Assembly: GCA_963667205.1 (NCBI GenBank)
Contig: OY762959.1
Coordinates: 1,116,001 to 1,180,000 of the forward strand
Length of the DNA stretch: 64,000 nucleotides
Origin: CF-162 sp963667205
Lineage (GTDB): Bacteria; Chloroflexota; Dehalococcoidia; SM23-28-2; RBG-16-64-32
Direction of reading: 5' to 3'
Every line of letters begins with the position of its first letter. The stretch's first letter is position 1. Position numbers and translations under genes: made by a program. Under the pieces are notes generated by a model, which did no database searches, was not told the origin of the DNA, and saw only the letters and a list, made by a program, of their open reading frames with translations. Positions 1-8,377 of the stretch are shown here, piece by piece.

Positions 1-147
1 GACAAAGTTATCGGCGATACGCCGGCGCCGGCCGTGCCGCTGCCGGTCATGCGCATGTTCGTGCAGTGGCCGCTGGTCTCGTACGAGCAGATGGGCGCGC
101 TCGGCGTCATCGAGAAGGACTACCGGAAGCAGCTCGGGATCGAGTAG
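1..147 (+). CDS. C-terminal 48 residues of an unidentified protein (cut by window start)
   Basis: Frame 1 is open from the first base to TAG at 145-147. The tail reads DKVIGDTPAPAVPLP and ends YRKQLGIE. No motif is recognisable in this fragment, so no function is proposed. The next gene starts 15 nt downstream behind its own ribosome binding site, so the two may be co-transcribed. Confidence 0.55.
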   Translation, partial: DKVIGDTPAPAVPLPVMRMFVQWPLVSYEQMGALGVIEKDYRKQLGIE

Positions 148-162
148 AGAGCGGAGGACAGC

Positions 163-1101
163 ATGAAGTTCGGAGCAGTCGCAAATCAATCGGGTGTGAC
201 CTGGCAGGAGTTGGTCGACTTCTGGACGGAGCTTGACGGCGGCACGGCGTTCGACTCGCTCTGGCTGATGGACCACTTCGTGAGCGGCTTCGGCCAGGAG
301 TTCGGCTCCGAAGGCCCGTGCATGGAAGGCTGGACCGCCCTCGCGGCGCTGGCGCAGGCGACTTCGCGTATGCGCCTGGGCATTCTCGTCACTGGCAACA
401 CCTACCGCCACCCGGCAGTCCTCGCCAAGCAGGCGACGACGGTCGATCACATCTCCGGCGGACGGCTGATCTTCGGCCTCGGCGCCGGCTGGCACGAGTA
501 CGAGCACCAGGCGTTCGGCATCAACCTGCCTCCGGTCAAGGAGCGGATGGACCGCCTGGAGGAGGCGGCGCACATGATCAAGCGGCTGTGGACGGAGGAG
601 CGGCCTTCCTGGACCGGCGAGTACTACTCGCTCGACCGCCCGCCCTATAACCCGCCGAACGTCCAGGAGCCCCACCCGCCGGTCCTCATCGGCGGCGGCG
701 GCGAGAAGCGCACGCTGCGCATCGTCGCCCACTACGCGGACATCGCCAACGTCATGGGCACGCCGGCCGAGGTTAAGCACAAGTTCGAGGTGCTGGAGAA
801 GCACTGCGAGGCCGTCGGCCGCGACCCATCCACGATCAAGCGCACGATCCAGGCGCCGCTCTTTCTGAACGAAGACGCGGCCTTCCGCCAGCGCGTCCTC
901 CAGGGGATGTCGGCGGCGCGCGGCGGCACTCCCGAGGAGGCGGCCGAAGCGCTGCTGATCGGCGGGCCGGAGGAGGTCTCGGAGCAGGTCAAACGCTACG
1001 AGGACGCGGGCGTCGAGGAGATATACGTCGCTCTCTGGCCGCGCTTCTTCCCGGAGCCAGTGCGGCGCTTTGCCGAAGAAGTGATGCCGGCGTTCAGCTA
1101 G
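163..1101 (+). CDS. LLM-class (luciferase-like) F420-dependent oxidoreductase
   Basis: A 312-residue protein of the bacterial luciferase-like monooxygenase superfamily. Visible family features are the N-terminal LWLMDHF strand, the block around SGGRLIFGLGAGWHEYEH (about residues 98-115) and the PVLIGGGGEKRTLRIVA segment (about 173-189), all typical of TIM-barrel F420- or FMN-using LLM enzymes. The cofactor is inferred from the family; the substrate cannot be read from sequence. GGAGG lies about 8 nt before the ATG. A damaged tandem copy follows immediately (1113-2050), showing a local duplication. The protein is soluble, with no signal peptide. Confidence 0.85.
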   Translation: MKFGAVANQSGVTWQELVDFWTELDGGTAFDSLWLMDHFVSGFGQEFGSEGPCMEGWTALAALAQATSRMRLGILVTGNTYRHPAVLAKQATTVDHISGGRLIFGLGAGWHEYEHQAFGINLPPVKERMDRLEEAAHMIKRLWTEERPSWTGEYYSLDRPPYNPPNVQEPHPPVLIGGGGEKRTLRIVAHYADIANVMGTPAEVKHKFEVLEKHCEAVGRDPSTIKRTIQAPLFLNEDAAFRQRVLQGMSAARGGTPEEAAEALLIGGPEEVSEQVKRYEDAGVEEIYVALWPRFFPEPVRRFAEEVMPAFS

Positions 1102-1112
1102 GCGGTCGTGCG

Positions 1113-2050
1113 ATAAAGTTTGGCGCTCAGGTAGTACAGGCCGGCATCGGCTGGCAGGAGGCCTAGACCTCTGGCGTGAGCTGGACTCAGGCGGAGCGTT
1201 AGATTCGCTGTGGCTGATGGACCACTTCGTCACCGGCTTCGGTCAAGAACCGGGCTCGGACGGTCCTTGCCTCGAAGGCTGGACGACGCTCGCCGCGATG
1301 GCGCAGGCCACGTCGCGGGCGAAGCTGGGGATTCTCGCTACCGGCAACACATACCACCACCCGGCCGTCCTCGCCAAGCAGGCGACGACGGTCGACCACA
1401 TCTCCGGCGGACGCCTGATCTTCGGCCTCGGCGCTGGTTGGCACGAGTACGAGCACCAGGCCTACGGAATCGCGATGCCGCCGCTCAGAGAGCGGTTCGA
1501 CAGGCTGGACGAGGCGGCGCGCTTGATCAAAGGGCTGTGGACGGAGGAGCGGCCATCGTTGGACGGCGAACACTATAGCCTCAGCCAGCCGCCCTACAAC
1601 CCACCGAACGTGCAGCGGCCTCATCCGCCGATCTTGATCGGTGGCGGCGGCGAGAAGCGCACTCTTCGGATCGTCGCCCAGTACGCTGACCTCGCGAACG
1701 TTCAGGGCTCAGCGGATGAGGTGCGCCACAAGTTCTCGGTGCTCGACGGCCACTGCGAGGCGGTTGGACGCGACCCGAAGAGCATTCGCCGCACGGTGAT
1801 GCTGCCTCTGTTCATGAACGAGGACCCGGCGTTTCGAGAGCGTGTGCTGCAGGGCTTCGTGGCCGCGGGACGTGGGACACCTGAGGAGGCGGAGGAGCGT
1901 CTACTCATCGGCGGCCCGGCCAAGATCAAGGACAAGATCGCCGCCTTCCAGGACGCGGGCGCCGAGGAGATCTATCTCGCGTTCTTCCCCACACCGCATC
2001 GCAAGAGCCTCCTGCGCTTCGCCGAAGAAGTGATACCGGCGTTCAGCTAG
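1113..2050 (+). pseudogene. Second tandem LLM oxidoreductase copy with lost start and one-base deletion
   Basis: The sequence aligns along its length with the preceding gene (same LWLMDHF, GGGGEKRTLRIVAQYAD and EEVIPAFS ending). At the position matching the first gene's ATG it has ATA (1113-1115). The homologous frame then runs 17 residues to a TAG at 1164, after which homology resumes one frame over at GAC 1166. Where copy 1 encodes ELVDF, copy 2 has only two bases between the Ala and Asp codons, so one base is missing. The remaining ORF from the internal ATG at 1217 (277 residues) is intact but lacks the first barrel strand and has no ribosome binding site. Probably a pseudogene; a sequencing error would explain the indel but not the ATA. 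Confidence 0.75.
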
Positions 2051-2601
2051 CTCTCGGGGCCGCTGTAGCGCTCGTAGCGGGCGCGGAAGCCGAACAGCCG
2101 GCCGAGCGCGGCCAGGAGCATCAGCACGGGCCGCTGTACGAAGACCGGCGGCCCTGCCAGGTAGCCCTCGTGACGCCGTGCCAGCACAGCGTCCTGCAGC
2201 AGGTTGCCGCGGCCGTCCGCACTGATCTTGCCGTCCCGATAGAGGCCGAAGATCGTCTCGAACATTGTCTCGTAGTCCCGCGGCGGCGCGACCTCGACGA
2301 GGAAGACGGCCGGCTCCTCTCCCGCCACGTCGACGCTGTGCGCTTGCCGCACCGGGACCACGGCTAACTCACCGGGACCAAGTGCGTGCTCCTGCCCGTC
2401 GATTGTCGCCAGCACCCGGCCGGAGACGACCTTCACACGCTCCTCGACGTCCCAGTGGACGTGCGGCCGCGCCGAGAAGCCGCCGGGGTTCACGTGGAAC
2501 TCCAGCTCCAGCAGCTCGCCGTCCGTCTCGGCGCTCGTCTGCAGGAAGACGAAACGCTCGCCGGTGGCGGGGATCTCGATCGTGTCGCCGGAGCGGGCCA
2601 T
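2047..2601 (-). CDS. Cupin-domain protein
   Basis: A 184-residue protein starting at the ATG ending at 2601 (MARSGDTIEI). I chose this over a longer upstream extension because it begins right at the cupin core and leaves about 100 nt for a divergent promoter. Cupin motif 1 is visible as PHVHWDVEE with following G residues, and motif 2 as PGELAVVPVRQAHSV, giving likely His/His/Glu/His metal ligands. The C-terminus has a short hydrophobic stretch (RPVLMLLAALGRLFGF) that could be membrane-associated. The function (dioxygenase, isomerase or sensor) is not determinable. Its stop overlaps the stop of the LLM copy on the other strand through CTAG. Confidence 0.75.
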   Translation of the reverse strand: MARSGDTIEIPATGERFVFLQTSAETDGELLELEFHVNPGGFSARPHVHWDVEERVKVVSGRVLATIDGQEHALGPGELAVVPVRQAHSVDVAGEEPAVFLVEVAPPRDYETMFETIFGLYRDGKISADGRGNLLQDAVLARRHEGYLAGPPVFVQRPVLMLLAALGRLFGFRARYERYSGPES

Positions 2602-2702
2602 TTCGCCGCGACAATACAAGACCGTCGGAGATTTGTCGAACCCGTCACGCGCCGTGCTATCCTGCGCCTGCGCCGCAGGGACGCGCACGAGGAAGCAGCG
2701 AA

Positions 2703-3488
2703 ATGGCACGAATACTGGTGACCGGAGGAGCGGGCGGCCTGGGCAAAGAGCTGGTCCCGCTTCTGCGAGGCGCCGGCCACGATGTGCGGATCGGCAGCAG
2801 CCGGCCGAAGCCAGACAACCTGGAGACCGGCCTCGAGTGGGCGCAGGGAGATCTCCTCACCGGCGACGGGTTGGCGCAGTCTGTCGCCGGCATCGAGACG
2901 ATCGTCCACTGCGCGTCGAGCCCGTTCAAGAAGACCCGCGAGACCGACGTCGAGGGCACGAAGCTCCTGCTCGAAGCGGCGCAGGCGGCCGGCGTCGGCC
3001 ACTTCTACTTCATCTCGATCGTCGGCGTCGACCGCATGACGCTGCCCTACTACAAGGTCAAGTACGCAGCGGAGCAGGTGATCGAAGCGTCCGGCATTCC
3101 CTTCACGATCCTGCGCGCCACCCAGTTCCACACGCTCATCGACACCTTTTTGCGCCAGCTGTTCAAGCGCGGGCCGTTCCTCTTCCTGCCGGGCGCGGCC
3201 AAGTTCCAGCTCATCGACACCGGCGAAGTCGCGGCCCGCATGGCCGAGACGGCGGCGAACGGCCCGTCCGGATGCCTCCCGGACATCGGCGGGCCGGAGG
3301 TGCTAACGGCAGCGGAGATCGCCAAGCCCTGGCTCAAGGTCAGCGGCGTCCGCGCCATCAAGGTGCCGGTACCAGCGCTGGGCCCGGCCGCCCAGATGGC
3401 GAAGGGGCTCAACACCTGCCCGGAGAACAAGTTCGGAAAGATCACCTGGGCTCAGTGGCTCGAGAAGACGTACGGCCGAAGCTCGTAA
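2703..3488 (+). CDS. NmrA-like / atypical SDR NAD(P)-binding protein
   Basis: A 261-residue protein with N-terminal Rossmann motif LVTGGAGGLGKEL (about residues 5-17), IVHCASSPF and DVEGTKLLLEAA segments, and LPYYKVKYAAEQVIEASG, where a YxxxK-like pair is preserved as in atypical SDRs of the NmrA/HSCARG group. The middle part ILRATQFHTLID is characteristic of that group. It probably binds NAD(P)H; it may act as a redox sensor or a reductase, and sequence does not decide. It diverges from the cupin gene. The ORF is open further upstream, but only the ATG at 2703 begins at the Rossmann strand. Confidence 0.8.
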   Translation: MARILVTGGAGGLGKELVPLLRGAGHDVRIGSSRPKPDNLETGLEWAQGDLLTGDGLAQSVAGIETIVHCASSPFKKTRETDVEGTKLLLEAAQAAGVGHFYFISIVGVDRMTLPYYKVKYAAEQVIEASGIPFTILRATQFHTLIDTFLRQLFKRGPFLFLPGAAKFQLIDTGEVAARMAETAANGPSGCLPDIGGPEVLTAAEIAKPWLKVSGVRAIKVPVPALGPAAQMAKGLNTCPENKFGKITWAQWLEKTYGRSS

Positions 3489-3982
3489 TCGAGCTCGTCC
3501 CGCACGTCGACGCCGGCGACCGGTCCCTCTGGCGCGGCGATCAGGACGAGCGCCCGCTGGGCGACCTTGGGAAACGGCAGGCAGAGGCGATCCGGGACGC
3601 GCTACTCACGGCGCCGGTCGACCGGCTCTTCGCCAGTCCCGCACTCCGCTGCCTGATGACACTCGAGCCGATAGCAGAGGCAACGGGCCTGCCGATCGAG
3701 AGGCTGCCATCGCTCGCCGAAGAGCAACCGGACGAGCGCCACGGAGCGATGGGGAAGCGCGCGGAAGCGGCGCTGCACGAGATCGCTCTGCGGCAGGCGG
3801 AGGGGCGCGTCATCGCCTGCTCTCACGGCGACCTGATCCCTGACGTTGGGCTTCGGATAGCGCGTTCACTTGGGGTCGCTCTGCCGCTGCTGGCGCACCG
3901 CGGTCAGCGCTATCGCATCGGGGTCACAGGTGGCATCGAAAGCATCGAATTGCTGGCAGTACCGGGCTTTCCGCGCCCGTGA
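3455..3982 (+). CDS. SixA-like histidine phosphatase with altered RHG motif
   Basis: The ORF is about 175 residues from a GTG at 3455, overlapping the previous gene by 34 nt; no better start is present. It aligns with the histidine phosphatase superfamily: DERPLGDLGKRQAEAIRD, LFASPALRCLMTLEPIA and ACSHGDLIP. The catalytic N-terminal signature, normally LVRHxxAG, reads LVPHVDAG here: the first His is present but the preceding Arg codon is CCG (Pro). The second conserved His (SHGDL) is present. The Arg normally binds phosphate, so activity is doubtful. It may be a degenerate phosphatase or a base-level error. Confidence 0.65.
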   Translation: MAREDVRPKLVIELVPHVDAGDRSLWRGDQDERPLGDLGKRQAEAIRDALLTAPVDRLFASPALRCLMTLEPIAEATGLPIERLPSLAEEQPDERHGAMGKRAEAALHEIALRQAEGRVIACSHGDLIPDVGLRIARSLGVALPLLAHRGQRYRIGVTGGIESIELLAVPGFPRP

Positions 3983-3985
3983 CGC

Positions 3986-4016
3986 TTGCAAAACGTGGGC
4001 GATATCGGCTTATATT
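3986..4016 (+). promoter_or_regulatory. Sigma-70-like promoter for the zinc-ribbon gene
   Basis: TTGCAA at 3986-3991 and TTATAT at 4010-4015 (18-nt spacer; TATATT one base later gives 19). It overlaps the end of the phosphatase gene and places the start of transcription roughly 15-20 nt before the GTG at 4039. Confidence 0.5.
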
Positions 4017-4038
4017 GACGCACCGAGGTACTTCATCT

Positions 4039-4239
4039 GTGACCGGCTGTCTTAACTGCGACCACCCTTACGAGCTCCACCTCTTCGGCGGCATGTGCTT
4101 CTATTGCGACTGCAAGCGCGCCGTCTACGAGACGGACGCGCCGTACGGCCTCGCCAGGAAGGAGTCCGCAAAGGGCCCCAACGGAACGAAGCCGGCCCGC
4201 AAGAAGCGCGGCCCCTCCCGCCGCCTCGGCGCTAGCTGA
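4039..4239 (+). CDS. Small zinc-ribbon protein
   Basis: A 66-residue basic protein from the GTG at 4039. Two cysteine pairs, CLNC near the N-terminus and CFYCDC about 15 residues later, form a likely zinc ribbon. The C-terminal third is Lys/Arg-rich (KPARKKRGPSRR), as in nucleic-acid-binding or ribosome-associated small proteins. An alternative ATG at 3979 would add 20 residues but lies inside the promoter and overlaps the upstream gene. Function unknown. Confidence 0.6.
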   Translation: MTGCLNCDHPYELHLFGGMCFYCDCKRAVYETDAPYGLARKESAKGPNGTKPARKKRGPSRRLGAS

Positions 4240-4280
4240 CCCCGCTGCGAGAGTCCAATCGAGGCCGTGACCGGGGTCAC

Positions 4281-4309
4281 TTGACATCGTTTGGCTACCG
4301 GCGTACTCT
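4281..4309 (+). promoter_or_regulatory. Strong sigma-70-like promoter before DinB-like gene
   Basis: Consensus TTGACA at 4281-4286, 17-nt spacer, TACTCT at 4304-4309. A Shine-Dalgarno AAGGAGG follows at 4328-4334 before the ATG at 4342. This is one of the cleanest promoters in the window. Confidence 0.7.
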
Positions 4310-4341
4310 AACGCTCGCGTAAGAGTCAAGGAGGCCCCGCA

Positions 4342-4869
4342 ATGACCGACCAACCCACCGTTCCCAAGTCCCAGATCCTCGAAAGCCTGCAATCGGGAGG
4401 CGAGGAGCTGCTCTCGAAGCTCCAGGCGCTACCGGCGGATGCGTTCGAAGCCGGCTGCTACGAAAGCGGCTGGAACGGCCGCCAGATACTCGCCCACATT
4501 GCGGCGATCGAGTGGACGTACCCGAAGCTGATCGACCTCGCCCGCAACGGCCCGCCGGAGAAGAAGCCGGACGCCCCGGCGACCTCGAAGCCGGCGAAGG
4601 GCGGCATCAACAGCTACAACGACCGCCAGATCGAGCGCTACGCCGATTCGACCGCCGCCGAGCTGCTGGATATTTTCCGCAAGAACCGCGAGACGACGAT
4701 CAGCGCGATCGAGGCGACGGAGGACGAGCTCTTCGCGACTGAGGTGAAGAGCGCCGGCGGCATCAAAGGCCCGCTCGGGACGGTGCTGAACCTCGTCGCC
4801 GTCATGCACGTCAACTCCCACGTGAACGACCTGCTCGCCTCTGCCACAAGAGCGCAGGCGTCTGGCTGA
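4342..4869 (+). CDS. DinB-superfamily protein
   Basis: A 175-residue four-helix-bundle protein of the DinB/YfiT type. The N-terminal helix, GWNGRQILAHIAAIEWTYP (first metal His in LAHI) and the C-terminal VMHVNSHVND (HxxxH) supply the usual three-His metal site. Members include thiol-dependent S-transferases, but many are uncharacterised; the substrate is unknown. The GxNGRQILAH phrase is shared with another DinB gene at 52402-52881. The gene has its own promoter and a perfect Shine-Dalgarno, and is followed closely by the PPOX gene. Confidence 0.8.
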   Translation: MTDQPTVPKSQILESLQSGGEELLSKLQALPADAFEAGCYESGWNGRQILAHIAAIEWTYPKLIDLARNGPPEKKPDAPATSKPAKGGINSYNDRQIERYADSTAAELLDIFRKNRETTISAIEATEDELFATEVKSAGGIKGPLGTVLNLVAVMHVNSHVNDLLASATRAQASG

Positions 4870-4879
4870 GGAGCCGACG

Positions 4880-5341
4880 GTGTCCTCCCGCGACCAGATA
4901 CGCATGACCGAGGCCGAGGTCGACGCTTTCCTCGAGGAGCAGCGGACGATGTCGATCGCCACGATCGGCGCGGACGGCCGGCCACACGTCGTCGCCATGT
5001 GGTACGCGTTCGTCGACGGCGCGCTCTGCTTCTGGACGTTCGCCAAGTCGCAGAAGGTCGTGAACCTGCGCCGTGACAACCGCATCACCGGCCTCGTCGA
5101 GGACGGCGACGCATATGCCGAGCTGCGCGGCGTCGAGCTGATCGCCCGCGCGCAGATCAGCGACGACGAGGACGAGGTCCTCAAGTTCGGCCTCGCCGAG
5201 TCAGAGCGATACCAGAACATGCCGGTGAACGACGCGATGATCGCCGCCGTTAAGAAGATGGCCAAGAAGCGCGTCGTCGTGCGGCTCGTGATCGAGCGCG
5301 TCGTCTCCTGGGACCACCGCAAGCTCGGCGGCAGGTACTGA
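4880..5341 (+). CDS. PPOX-class (pyridoxamine-phosphate-oxidase-like) FMN/F420 oxidoreductase
   Basis: A 153-residue split-barrel flavoprotein starting at GTG. The pattern EAEVDAFLEEQRTMSIATIGADGRPHVVAMWYAF, followed by FWTFAKSQKVVNLRRDNRITGLVEDG, matches the PPOX/F420-dependent family: a small beta-barrel dimer that binds FMN or F420 through the K/R-rich NLRRDNR loop. The substrate is unknown. It begins 10 nt after the DinB gene and ends 2 nt before the crotonase gene, so the three are probably one transcript. Together with the LLM genes it suggests an F420-using metabolism. Confidence 0.8.
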   Translation: MSSRDQIRMTEAEVDAFLEEQRTMSIATIGADGRPHVVAMWYAFVDGALCFWTFAKSQKVVNLRRDNRITGLVEDGDAYAELRGVELIARAQISDDEDEVLKFGLAESERYQNMPVNDAMIAAVKKMAKKRVVVRLVIERVVSWDHRKLGGRY

Positions 5342-5343
5342 CG

Positions 5344-6132
5344 GTGGCCGCCCCGAAAGTCCTCACCGAACGGCGGGACCGCGCGTTTCTCGTGACGATC
5401 AACCGACCGGAAGTCCGCAACTGTGTCGACGGCGAGACCGCGGGACTGCTGGAAGCGGCAACAGAAGAGTTCAAGGCCGACGAAGACCTGGCGGTGATGG
5501 TCCTGACCGGGGCCGGCGAGCAGGCGTTCTGCTCTGGCGCCGACCTCAAGAACATCGACTCGCTCATGACCCGCCCCGGTGCCGACAAGTCGGGACCGAT
5601 GGGCCTCTCCCGCATCACGGACGTCGGCAAGCCGGTCATCGGCGCCATCAACGGCTACTGCACGGCCGGCGGCCTGGAGCTCGCCTGCTGGTGTGACTTC
5701 CGGATCGCCTCAGAGGACGCGCAGTTCGGCGTCCTCAACCGGCGCTGGGGCGTGCCGCTGGCAGACGGGGGCACGCAGCGTCTGCCGCCGATCGTCGGTA
5801 TGGGCAACGCGCTCTACCTGATCATCACCGGTGCACAGATCGGCGCCCGGCGCGATCTGCGCATGGGCCTCGTCCAGGAGGTCGTGCCCGACGGGAAGGC
5901 CGTGGAGCGGGCGCTGGAGATCGCGAATACGGTGGCCACGTATCCGCAGACGGCGATGCGCAACGACCGCCGCGCCGCCCTCGACGCCTTCACCCTGCCG
6001 ATCGACGAAGGCCTGCGCCACGAGGTCGACGTCCACAGCGACTCCCTCGCTGACCCTGCCATGCGCGACTGGCTCGCCCGCTTCGCCAAGGGCGAGCGCC
6101 CGCAGCCCCTCACGCCACCCGACGAAGGGTAG
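5344..6132 (+). CDS. Crotonase/enoyl-CoA hydratase family protein
   Basis: A 262-residue crotonase-fold protein from a GTG start. The oxyanion-hole motifs are present: AFCSGADLKNI (about residues 59-69) and NGYCTAGGLELACWCDF (about 101-117). The first catalytic Glu of classical hydratases, in GGLELA, is present. The position of the second, 20 residues on, is Asn in GVLNRRWGVPLADGGTQRLP. This RRWGVPL signature occurs in a crotonase subgroup of unclear reaction, so hydratase activity should not be assumed. CoA-thioester chemistry is likely from the fold. It is last in the 4342-6132 transcript unit. Confidence 0.8.
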   Translation: MAAPKVLTERRDRAFLVTINRPEVRNCVDGETAGLLEAATEEFKADEDLAVMVLTGAGEQAFCSGADLKNIDSLMTRPGADKSGPMGLSRITDVGKPVIGAINGYCTAGGLELACWCDFRIASEDAQFGVLNRRWGVPLADGGTQRLPPIVGMGNALYLIITGAQIGARRDLRMGLVQEVVPDGKAVERALEIANTVATYPQTAMRNDRRAALDAFTLPIDEGLRHEVDVHSDSLADPAMRDWLARFAKGERPQPLTPPDEG

Positions 6133-6193
6133 CGGGGCGACTGCTGGCACGCTATAGTCCGCCTATCCGCACCAGCCACAACAGGAGGCCCAC

Positions 6194-8321
6194 ATGCGCC
6201 CCGTCCACGCTCTCCCCGTAGCTGTCATCGCTCTCGCCGTGGCGCTCCTCGCCGGCGCCGGGACTTCGACCGCCGGATCGGTCTTCACCGTCGACCGCCT
6301 GGACGACGCGTCGCCGATCCCTGACGCGTGCACGGCGGCGGCCAACGACTGCAGCTTCAGAGGCGCGGTTGAGGCCGCTAACAACAAGAGCGGCGCGGAC
6401 ACGATCATGGTGCCGCCCGGGACGTACACGCTGGCGATCGCCAACAGCGTACACGCTGGCGATCGCCAACAGCGGCGAGAATCTGAACCAGACCGGCGAC
6501 GTGGACATCCTCGAATCGGTGACGATCGCCGGCGCCGGCGCCGGCACTACAGAGATCAACGGTGATGGCATCGATCGCGTGCTGGACATCTATCCCCAGA
6601 TATTCTTCGGCTACGTCGAGATCAGGGACCTGGAGATAACAGGCGGGGTCGTCACAGGCAGCGCACCGGGCGGCGGCCTGCGGGCAGGAAGTGGAGACGT
6701 CCTGTTGGAGGACGTCGACGTCAGGAACAACAGCTCCGAATACCGGGGCGGCGGCATCTTCCAGGATGAGTACGCCAACCTCACGCTGAGGAACGTCAAC
6801 GTAGTCAGCAATATGGCCGTGCATGCAATCGAGACGACGCTCGGCGGCGGCCTCGGAAAGGCAGACGGAATCGATAGCAGCCTCGAGATCACCGACAGCC
6901 TGTTCCAGGGGAACACTGCCGACTACGGCGGCGGGCTGCACATCGGTGTCTCCTCCGTCGCAAACGTCCTCCGCACGACGCTTCATAGCAACGTCGCCAC
7001 CGAAGACTGCACCTCGTGCCGCGGCGGCGGCGGCGGCTTGTACCTTGGGGCGAGCGAAGTAACCTTCACCGACGGCCTGATATCCGGAAACACTGCGCTC
7101 GCCGTTGGTGGCGGTGTTCTGGCTGGCGGCATCATCCACCTCAGCGGCACGACGGTCTTCGACAACACGGCGGCCCGACAGGGCGGCGGTCTTTCCGCCT
7201 CTTCCGGCTCTACCGTCACCGACAGCCTTTTCGCGGACAACACGGCAGCTACGCAGGGCGGCGGCCTGAGGATCCGTGGCGTACAGGTCACTGACACGAC
7301 GATCACCGGCAACACCACCGCGGCCGACGGCGGCGGATTCTGGGGATTCTCGAACACCATCACGGGCTCTACCATCACGAACAACTCGGCAGATCGCGGC
7401 GGCGGCTTCTTCGATATAGGCGCCACGAACTCCCTGACCAACACAACGATCACCGGCAACACCGCTAAAACGGTCGGCGGTGGCATCTTTAAGGGGGCTC
7501 CATCTGCCGTCACTCGGGCCCCGGCCGGCCTCCCACCGCCCGGGGAAACACCGCTGTCGCACGTGACCTTGACCAGCAACAGCGCGCCGGACGGCGCGAA
7601 TTTGGCCAACGAAAGCTCCGGCCCCATTACGCTTGCGGCCTCGATCGTCGCCGATCCCGTCGGCTCGGCGAGCTGCTCGGGGAACATTGTGTCCAGCGGG
7701 CAGAACTTCGATGAAGGTGGCAGCTGCGGCCTCGCTGATGCGACTGACCTCGCCGGGCCGGACGCGCTGCTGGGGCCGCTCGCAGAAAACGGCGGGCCGA
7801 CGGCGACCCACGCGCTCCTGGCGGGAAGCCCGGCGATCGACCTCGTGACGACGGACTGTCCGCCGCCCGCGACCGACCAGCGCGGCAACGCGCGGCCGAA
7901 CGGCCCCGCCTGCGACGCCGGCGCCTTCGAGGCTGAGAGTACGGCTACGGCCACGGCCACACCCGGCCCGACGGCTTCGCCATCGCCGACGGCCTCACTG
8001 GGCGGCGACGACAGGCGCACCTGGGCCGACAACAACTGCAGCGGCTCCGTCGACCCCGTCGATTCACTCGTCACGCTGCGCGCCGACGCCGGCCTCAGCG
8101 CCAACACCGGCGAGTGCCCGGAGATGGGCGAGGTCGTCGATGTCGCGCTGGCGTCTCCGCACCCCTGGGGAGACATCGATTTCTCCGGCGCGATGACGCC
8201 GGTCGACTCGCTGAAGATTCTGCGCCACGACGCCGCGCTTGGGGTCACTCAGGCAGCGGGCTGTCCCGGAATGGGCGCGGACGTGGTGATCTCCCCGATC
8301 TTTTTCGGGGCCATCGGGTGA
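6194..8321 (+). CDS. Exported beta-helix protein with C-terminal dockerin-like repeats, frameshifted
   Basis: The N-terminal frame starts at ATG 6194 behind AGGAGG and encodes a signal peptide, then a CSLREAI-like block (CSFRGAVEAANN). At 6423-6472 a 25-bp unit is present twice in tandem, which throws the frame; removing one copy restores GTYTLAIANSGENLNQTG and joins it to the long second frame ending at 8321. The body is a right-handed beta-helix rich in GGG turns (such as ADYGGGLHIG), followed by a choice-of-anchor-like block (GSPAIDLVTTDC, DAGAFE), a Thr/Pro linker and two EF-hand-like dockerin repeats (VDPVDSLVTLRADAGL and MTPVDSLKILRHDAAL). Likely cell-surface or secreted. A candidate -10 TATAGT lies at 6153-6158. 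Confidence 0.75.
6423..6472 (+). repeat. 25-bp perfect tandem duplication causing a frameshift
   Basis: Units 6423-6447 and 6448-6472 are identical, starting CGTACACGCTGGCGATCG. Because 25 is not a multiple of three, the second unit shifts the beta-helix gene out of frame. It encodes the YTLAIANS segment twice in different frames. Confidence 0.9.
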
Positions 8322-8377
8322 TATACACTTTGCGTTAGCACATCTCAATTGGCCGCTTCTGGCTGGAGGGCACGCTG

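Noticed and set aside
2265..2702. N-terminal extension of the NmrA-like reductase
   Set aside because: The added residues are Arg/Pro-rich shadow sequence antisense to the cupin gene; the Rossmann motif starts at ATG 2703.
8293..8310. CCCCGA-TCTTTT-TCGGGG hairpin as a terminator
   Set aside because: It lies inside the coding end of the first beta-helix gene, has no T-run after the stem, and the next gene follows closely; probably incidental.
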